Position numbers and translations under genes: made by a program
Source: Ustilaginoidea virens
Taxonomy: Eukaryota > Ascomycota > Sordariomycetes > Hypocreales > Clavicipitaceae
Reading direction: 5' to 3'
DNA length: 64,000 bases
Assembly (NCBI RefSeq): GCF_000687475.1
Contig: NC_057318.1
Location: forward strand, 1,736,001-1,800,000
Part shown: in pieces, positions 57,836 to 64,000 of the stretch
Position numbering within the stretch: position 1 is the first letter of the stretch
How the letters are laid out: each line of letters starts with the position of its first letter
Notes under the pieces: generated by a model
Told to the model about the DNA's origin: nothing
The model's input: only the letters and a program-made list of their open reading frames with translations
The model's database searches: none

Positions 57836-58987
57836 CCCGGCACTCGGGTTTCCTAAATAAATTAGGCATAAAGGTACTAGTATTAGGCTAGACGGGGACT
57901 TATTCCCTCTAGATAGCTTAGCTAGAGTAATATATATATATATATATATATAAAGGACAGACTCTTGCGATTTCGCCCGCACCTAGGTAGCGGCATAAAA
58001 CCGCCTCTAAAATCAATTCTAACATTTCTAATTGCTTTTTCTCGTCCGTTTACCCCCCTTACCTATAGTATATCGCATCTAGGGAGTAAGCGCGGCAGGC
58101 GCAAATAAAGTAATAGATATCAATAGAGGGAATAGGGGCGGCATAGTATACAGCCACTATAACCCTAATACTATAATCGCGACTAGTATATAGTACAACT
58201 AGACCGAGACCGAACCTACCTAAGGGCAAAAGCGACTAATAGCCGATATTATTATAGATTTTATAAAAGAGCTATAAGACTATATTCCCCTAGTAGTACT
58301 AAGAAGAATGCGAAAGGCTATAAATATTATAGTAGAGACCTCCCGGTAAGAGACCGACCTAGGCAATATCTATACCCCTATTAGAACCCTTATATAAACG
58401 ATTAAAACCATAGTTAATAAGGCTATATAGAACCTCCTAAAGACCGCTATGGCCCCTACTATATAGGCATCTATTACTGCATAAGGACTCGCCGCTGCTA
58501 TACCACCCTAATGCAGCCTAGCTCCCCTTGCGGTACCCCTTTGCATCCACCATAAGGTCCTTATTAAGGGAAATACTATTAGCAAAATCCTCTAAAACTA
58601 TACCCTAATCGAAATCGTTAATATAGTCAATAGGGCTACCGCTAAAGGAATAGTAATCGCGGCCTATAGGCTTTATAGTAGCGATATAATTATTACCTTT
58701 AAAAAGGAAAAAGCGAAGTATACTATAGATATAGCCTAGATATGCCCCGCTTTTAGCTAAAAGGCGGAACTTAACCGACGATTATTTAATATTATCGTTA
58801 AAAGCTTCCCGACCTACTATACTGTAAATACTATAGTAGAAGATATCTAGTCGAATCTTATTAAGACTAATAGAGAGGGCTTTATTAGGGTCTCCCTTTA
58901 CTACCCTAGGGGGATTATAATATAGGCGCCTTTAATTATAAGGATAGACTCTATCGACCTCGCAAATAAACTTTATAAGGCTAGCAT

Positions 58988-59208
58988 TATTAAGGATTCA
59001 GGCTACGCCCGTCTCCATACTAAAGGCAGGCAGCTCCCCGTGCGCAGATTGCTAAGAGGGGATATAGGTGTCAATTGTACTAGTTCATAACAACTTGGTA
59101 TAATACGTACTCTTTTGTCTGGCCTAATAGGCAGATAGAAGGTTAGGCCAATACCTAGACGATATGCGCAGATATCCGCTTAGGGCCCTTTAGGGCCACT
59201 TCGTTATA
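58988..59208 (+). repeat. TRIM-2 LTR copy 1
   Basis: 221 bp. Contains the LTR-internal partner ACAACTTGGTATAA (about 59087-59100) of the primer-site sequence. Confidence 0.85.
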
Positions 59209-59405
59209 TTTATACCAAGTTACCTAAGGTCGCAGGTTCGAATCCCATATACGCGCGCTATTTAGGCCAATATATGCTATTAGGAGGTGGCATTTAACCT
59301 AGGCTAACAAAGGATAGACCGGCCTCTAGGGGGTGCATAGTATCCTAGTAGGCGCTAGCTGTAGAATAAATGCAGCCAGCTATAGAGCAGCTAAGGAGGG
59401 AGCTA

Positions 59406-59626
59406 TATTAAGGATTCAGGCTACGCCCGTCTCTATACTAAAGGCAGGCAGCTCCTTATACGCAGATCGCTAAGAGGGGATATAGGTATCAATTGTACCA
59501 GTTTATAATAACTTAGTATAATACGTACTCTTTTGTTTGGCCTAATGGTTAGATAGAAGGTTAGGCTAATACCTAGACGATATGCGCAGATATCCGCTTA
59601 GGGCCCTTTAGGGCCACTTTATTACA
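59406..59626 (+). repeat. TRIM-2 LTR copy 2 (middle)
   Basis: 221 bp, flanked by the two cores. It keeps the terminal TTACA. Confidence 0.85.
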
Positions 59627-59823
59627 TTTATACCAAGTTACCTAAGGTCGCAGGTTCGAATCCCGTATATGCGCGCCATCTGGGCCAATGCGTGCTATTA
59701 GGCGGTAGTATTTAACCTGGGCTAATAAAAGATAGACCGGCCTCTAGGGGGTGCGTAGTATCCTAGTAGGCGCTAGCTATGGAATGAATGCAGCTAGCTA
59801 TAGAGTAGCTGAGAAGGGAGCTA

Positions 59824-60043
59824 TATTAAGGATTCAGGCTATGCCTGTCTCCATACTAAAGGCAGGCAGCTCCCTATACGCAGATTGCTAAGAGGGGATA
59901 TAGGTATTAATTATACCAGTTCATAACAACTTAGTATAATACGTACTCTTTTGTCTGGCCTAATGGTCAGACAGAAGGTTAGGCCAACACCCAGACGATA
60001 TGCGCAGACATCCGCTTAGGGCCCTTTAGGCCACTTTGTTACA
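59824..60043 (+). repeat. TRIM-2 LTR copy 3
   Basis: 220 bp, ends GTTACA before the AGCAT duplication. It carries the least altered A-box-like sequence (TGGCCTAATGG). Confidence 0.85.
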
Positions 60044-60639
60044 AGCATTATATATTAAGTAGAGATATTCAAAGCCAAACCTTATAATAATACGATATAC
60101 CCCTAGCAATACTATAATTGCTTTAAATTCAGCTATATCGCTATATATTGCGCAGCGGCAGCCTGCTATAGCTAGTACGGCTCCGAATGCTATCTAAATA
60201 ATAACTAAAGCTGCCCAGCCGTTATATAGAACTAACGTAAATCCTGCCTTAACTACTATAGACCTTACCTAGTATAGTCCCACCTCTATAAGGTGGCGAA
60301 TAAGCAATAGGAAAATGCTAGAAATTCCTATAGTAAGAGACTAAGGCTCTTTGCCTCGTATATTATATTAGCCGCGAATATTATCCCTATTGCAGACTAA
60401 GGCCGATACCGTATAGTTAATAGGTCTCCCCTATATAAGCTCTCCCCTTAGAAATAAGGCTATCCGGTTAAAAGTATTAATAGGACCCCTTACGTTAGGG
60501 CTAGAAGTAGTATTACCGCTTTCCTCTAAGCTGCTCCTACCTAAAACTATAGTGCGACTATACCTATCCTAGGCGCCTAACCTATAGCTACCTTAAATAT
60601 ACCGCTGCTATTAACCCCTATACGACTATCTATATAATA

Positions 60640-62880
60640 ATAGTCTTATATTAGAATATATAAAAGAAAACCACCCTCGTAAGATTAGCATTTTACTATT
60701 AGCGTAAGCCCGACGTTATAGCAATCTAAAAACCCGCCGCGCCTAAATAGGCCTTACTAAGCCCCAGCCTTAGAAGATATATATTAGCATTATATAGTAG
60801 GAGAGTAATAATATATATCTATAAGCGGTATAGACCTAGCATATAGTCTAGCAATAAGGGACCAAACTAGTATAAGATTTCCCTTTTATATACTAATATC
60901 TATTTTATTTACTCTTTAGGCTATAAGCTAAACTAGATAACCCCCTTTATTATATTCGCCGAGCTCTTATTCCGCCCCTATAATACCTTCGTTAGGGACT
61001 TTAATATATATTATCCTCTTTAGGATAATCTAGATTAAACCTCGCTTAGTATTAATACTCTTTTTAAATTTACGACTTAATAGCGGCTTAAGCTAGCTAC
61101 CCTTTATACTAAGGTAATAAGGAAGGCTCTAAAGAAGAGAAATAGTATAATTAACTATATATAAGTTACGTAAAATATTATAGTCGAATACTTTAGAAAT
61201 ACCGACCTTATAGGGTCCGACTATATCCCCTAGCTTATATATATTAAGACCGGTAATTATTATATAAAAGCCCCCCCCTTAAAGAATAGCTAGAAGTCCC
61301 TTAATTATCACCTCGCTTAAGCCGAAGCAAAAAATTAACTTACTACCTACTACGCTAAAGCCTTATTCTACTCCCCTATTAAGATAGATATATACGCTAA
61401 ATAGCTTACAGGCTAACTCTAAAGTATCGCCAATATTATAGTACCGAAGAAGGCACCTAAAGCTCTTAGTATAGAGCTATAGTAGAACTCCCGCGCTAAG
61501 ATAGCCTAAATAGCAGTAAAAAAGGCCTACCAAAAGTAGGTAATATATTATACCCTAGAAAATCTTAGCGCTGCCTAAAAAGCAAAAACGACCTAATCTT
61601 ATATTATATAGGAGAAATAGCGCTAGTTATAGCGAAAAGCCCTTAATAAAGCTATTGCCTAGAATGCTAATCTATAATCCTTAGAGAAATAGGCCTGCTT
61701 ATATAATAGCTTTTTACTTAAATTAAAAGAGATCCCCCCGCTAGAATAAAGCAGTCTAAGCCTAAAAGCAATAATATATAAGGAAAAGGCATAAGTCCTT
61801 ACTAAATAATTCTTCCCTACCTTATAAGCTACCTATAATAATATTCCTAACTTAATATTCCCCTAGCTTATTAATATTATATTCCCCCCTACCGACTCTT
61901 TTACCTATAAAAAGGTATATACCGTATTACGTAATATAGTAGGTTAAAAAGTACTAGGCCCTAATAGGTTCCTAATAGGATTCCTTAAAGTATATAGCCT
62001 TCTATTCGTTACCGCCCTTATATACCTCCTAAATAAAATATACTGTATTAGGTACTATTTGGCTTAATTTTGGGAGGCTAAAGTAATAGTACTATAGAAA
62101 TTAGGGAAAAAACTAAAGGAATACTTTAAGGCAGGAGGATAAAGACTAATATTACTATTTAACCTAGTAAAAAAGGTTATAAAAGCTATAGTTATATAGT
62201 AGCTTACTATTACTCTTAAAGAGGGTAATCTCTTTTTAAACCTCTAAATAGGCAATAAGGCAAACCGGTTAACCGATATAGTACTAAGCATACTAATCGA
62301 AATTATATGCACGACCTAGTACTATAGTGGGATTACTTTATTACTTCAACTAGATATCTTAGCTATATTTAATATAGTTAATTATACCCGCTTTATCTAT
62401 CTACTATTAGAAAAAAGGCTCCTACTATAGCTAGTAGCATAAGTATACGGCTTTATTGATTTGCGACTAGTATAAATTTACTTTAAAGGGTAATTTTTAG
62501 ACTAATTATTAATTACCGCTAAGGTCTCTTAAGGGTCCCCTCTCTTTTTTATCCTCTTTTTTATCTATATTATATTACTTTATAAAAGACTATAAGAGGT
62601 TGTATTAACTATTATACTAAGCTTCGCTAATAATATTAATATTATAGCCTATAGGAGAGATATAGGGGAGACTAAGGTACTATTTAAGAAAGCGTAGGCT
62701 ATTTATAATAATTAGTCTAAGCAAATAGGACTAAATTTTAACCCTAGTAAAAGCAAGCTTATCTACTTTACCTATATATATAAGGCGGATAAGACCTTAG
62801 TACGGCTTAAGACTGCTATAATATAGCCGAAATAATATACTAAATCCTTAGGGGTTAAAATCTATTATAAGCTAAAATAG
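60640..62880 (+). pseudogene. LINE A5 ORF2 (endonuclease and RT, 3' part cut by B3)
   Basis: Endonuclease RDFNIYYPL near 60985. RT: ALGPNRFLIGFLKVYSLLFV-like near 61945, motif A LDILAIFNIVNYT near 62350, GSPLFFILFFI near 62535, catalytic-loop equivalent FANNINII near 62622, SLGVKIYYKLKQREYC near 62850. It ends at 62893, where the B3 tail begins. Stops at former Gln/Trp. Confidence 0.75.
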
Positions 62881-62893
62881 AGGGAATATTGTA

Positions 62894-64000
62894 TTATTAT
62901 TAAATTACTCTAGGGGGCTATTCTAAGCTAGAAATGCCTATCTAGTACTCCGGCAAATAATCTAGAAGGGAAAAACCCGAGGTCCGGGGGGAAAACCCTT
63001 CCTGCTAATATAATTATAACGACTAGGGAGTCGGGCCCCCTAAGGGGCCGATAGGTTTCCGGCATATAGGAAAGGTAGGTACGCTATCGCTTAGGATCGT
63101 ACCTAGCGGTAATACTAGGAAGAGTGCGAGAGCGATCTAGAGAAAGTAGGTCTAAAAAAAGGTAGGTCTAGTATCTATAGGGGAGAGGTAGCCCTAGGTT
63201 AGTATACTATAAATCGAAAGTAAAGTAGGGGTTATACGAGCGGGGCAGTGCTAGCTGTATAGCACGCGTGCTGGCTGCGCGGTATATATATCGCGTGGGG
63301 GCATCGGAGCAAGAGTAAGGGAATTTTCTATTATTAGGGCCATATCGGCGGTGAATCGGCTATAAAGGGGGTGCTTAGTAGAAGGTAAGCGGTATTAGGT
63401 CGGGGGTTAAAGTAAGCTAAATATAAAGAAAGGGCATAAAGGCCTTTAATCGGGCGAAGATATAAAAGTATAGGTGCCCCCCGACTTTTTAATCCTTTTT
63501 TCTTCCTTTCTATATAGCCGTTATTTTTTCTATATATAATCCCCTTAAGCCCTATTCTTTAGCGCTGCGGGGATAATACTAACCCGTGCGGTAGGGCGGT
63601 AATATTAGTAATAGCATTAGTATTAGCAATAGCGGCAGTAGTAGTATTAGTAGTAGCAATAGTAGCAATAGCAATAGCTATAGCAATAGTAATAATAATA
63701 ATAGTAGTAGTATGCCGAAAAAGTTGGTATCTTTGGATAAAGGGGTGGGTACTACTTACTCCCGCTATACTAGCGCTACTAACCCTTTATTATTAGCCTG
63801 GCGAGCTATAAGGTTAGCCTTACAATCTTTACCTAATACGAGCTAAAGACCCTAAGTATTATTACTACTTTTAATAAGATAAGACCCGACCGATTAAACT
63901 TTAATCTAATTAGCATTCGAATAATAGTAATACAGTATAATGCCATATAGGGCCTAAGGCAGTATATTTTGCATATATTATAATGGGGAAGACCTGCCGA
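62894..64000 (-). mobile_element. LINE B3, 3' end, minus orientation, runs off the window
   Basis: The tail TTATTATTAAATTACTC at about 62894-62910 interrupts A5. The hairpin CCCGAGGTCCGGG at 62976-62988 and B-type 3' block follow. Only the 3' block is in the window. It is the least RIP-altered B copy, with more CG/TG kept. Confidence 0.85.
63600..64000 (+). pseudogene. Antisense ORF of LINE B3 (N-terminal half)
   Basis: Clearest version of the B-type antisense protein. The (AGT/AAT)n microsatellite at 63600-63715 encodes Ser/Asn runs, immediately followed by MPKKLVSLDKGVGTTYSRYT and NPLLLAWRAIRLALQSLPNT (63711-63840), open until a TAA at about 63845. A second frame then carries LSIITTFNKIRPDRLNF and LRQYILHIIMGKT to the window end. 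The same frame change occurs in subfamily A. Unknown function; not the LINE's ORF1 or ORF2. Confidence 0.65.

Larger units (their letters stand above)
51125..57948 (+). mobile_element. LINE C2, full-length, plus orientation, (TA)n tail
   Basis: Starts near AAAAAACTTTCGCGATTTCG (51131) and ends with hairpin CCCGGCACTCGGG (57836-57848), CTAGAGTAA and a (TA)n tail at 57931-57950. A 15-bp duplication TATAAAGGAC(T/A)G(G/A)CT lies at 51110-51124 and 57949-57963 with two mismatches. About 6.8 kb. It shares 5' and 3' end motifs with A and B, but its coding regions are clearly more divergent and its tail is TA rather than TAA. Confidence 0.85.
58988..60043 (+). mobile_element. TRIM-2, tandem LTR-core-LTR-core-LTR array
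   Basis: Three LTRs (58988-59208, 59406-59626, 59824-60043; 220-221 bp) alternate with two 197-bp cores (59209-59405, 59627-59823). A perfect 5-bp duplication AGCAT is at 58983-58987 and 60044-60048, so the trimer was one insertion or arose by recombination in place. Ends are TATTAAGG...GTTACA. Cores begin TTATACCAAGTTACC and carry GGTTCGAATCC (59235-59245, 59653-59663) and a purine tract (AAGGAGGGAGCTA) before the next LTR. Cores are 54 bp longer than in TRIM-1. Confidence 0.88.
58150..60600 (+). pseudogene. LINE A5 ORF1, split by TRIM-2
   Basis: Parts 58150-58987 and 60049-60600. The N-terminal helical domain is before the insertion; the knuckle region near 60105-60240 (YYNCFKFSYIAIYCAAA, ECYLNNN) keeps several Cys codons. 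Without TRIM-2 and one AGCAT copy the frame matches A2 (AGCATTATATA). RIP stops throughout. Confidence 0.7.
57964..62893 (+). mobile_element. LINE A5, plus orientation, interrupted by TRIM-2 and B3
   Basis: Begins CTTGCGATTTCGCC, a slightly shortened 5' motif, directly after the C2 duplication. It runs through ORF1 and ORF2 up to the RT thumb (62880), where LINE B3 enters. The rest lies beyond the window. TRIM-2 sits in ORF1. It aligns with A2, A3 and A4. Confidence 0.82.

Noticed and set aside
57710..57982. 90-residue minus frame (RAKSQESVLYIYIYIYI...)
   Set aside because: It reads through the (TA)n tail of LINE C2 and the start of A5, two unrelated elements, so it cannot be a gene.
1..64000. 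Host protein-coding genes
   Set aside because: Every frame longer than about 60 residues is explained by a transposable element, its complement, or low-complexity sequence.

Overview
This window looks like a gene-free, heterochromatin-like block from a filamentous ascomycete (Pezizomycotina-type) genome. No host gene, rRNA or convincing tRNA gene is visible. Almost everything is transposable-element DNA damaged by repeat-induced point mutation (RIP). TG and CA dinucleotides are scarce in the LINE-derived DNA and TA is in excess. Recognisable frames are broken almost only at former Gln/Trp codons (TAA/TAG). Catalytic Asp/Glu/Cys residues have become Asn/Lys/Tyr (G:C to A:T). No bacterial feature applies.

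Elements (labels are mine): three related Tad1-like LINE subfamilies A, B and C; one Ty3/gypsy chromovirus; two Ty1/copia copies; two insertions of a miniature LTR element (TRIM). Layout from left: 1-1169 unassigned; A1(-) 1170-5783 with TRIM-1 at 1966-2546; B1(+) 5784-15612 with copia-1(-) at 5956-13329; C1(-) in two pieces, 15613-16018 and 50040-50949, split by A2(+) 16019-50023; a short spacer; C2(+) 51125-57948; A5(+) 57964-62893 with TRIM-2 at 58988-60043; B3(-) 62894 to the window end. A2 contains the gypsy element (17622-36076), a 5'-truncated LINE A4(+) (38038-40572) and a full-length LINE B2(+) (40895-47506). The gypsy contains LINE A3(-) (21508-32925), which contains copia-2(-) (22827-27865). 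That is five nested levels: C1 > A2 > gypsy > A3 > copia-2. Most joints are supported by target-site duplications: 5 bp for LTR elements, about 14-16 bp for LINEs.

Each LINE reads ORF1 (gag-like, CCHC knuckles), ORF2 (APE endonuclease, reverse transcriptase, C-terminal Cys/His motif), then about 1.4-1.6 kb and a (TAA)n tail. In subfamilies A and B that 3' block carries a second gene on the OPPOSITE strand. Its protein sequence is conserved between the two subfamilies through synonymous and K/R-type changes. This convergent antisense gene is the most unusual feature here. The TRIMs have a 15-nt sequence just inside the 5' LTR that is complementary to the LTR interior, which is the layout of Tf1-type self-priming. 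The gypsy shows a shorter version of the same arrangement. Copia uses an initiator-tRNA-Met anticodon-arm primer site (half-tRNA priming).

Copia is least damaged and youngest. Copia-2 is an internally deleted derivative that keeps two long open frames. Coordinates of degenerate coding regions are approximate. All calls come from reading the sequence, without database searches.
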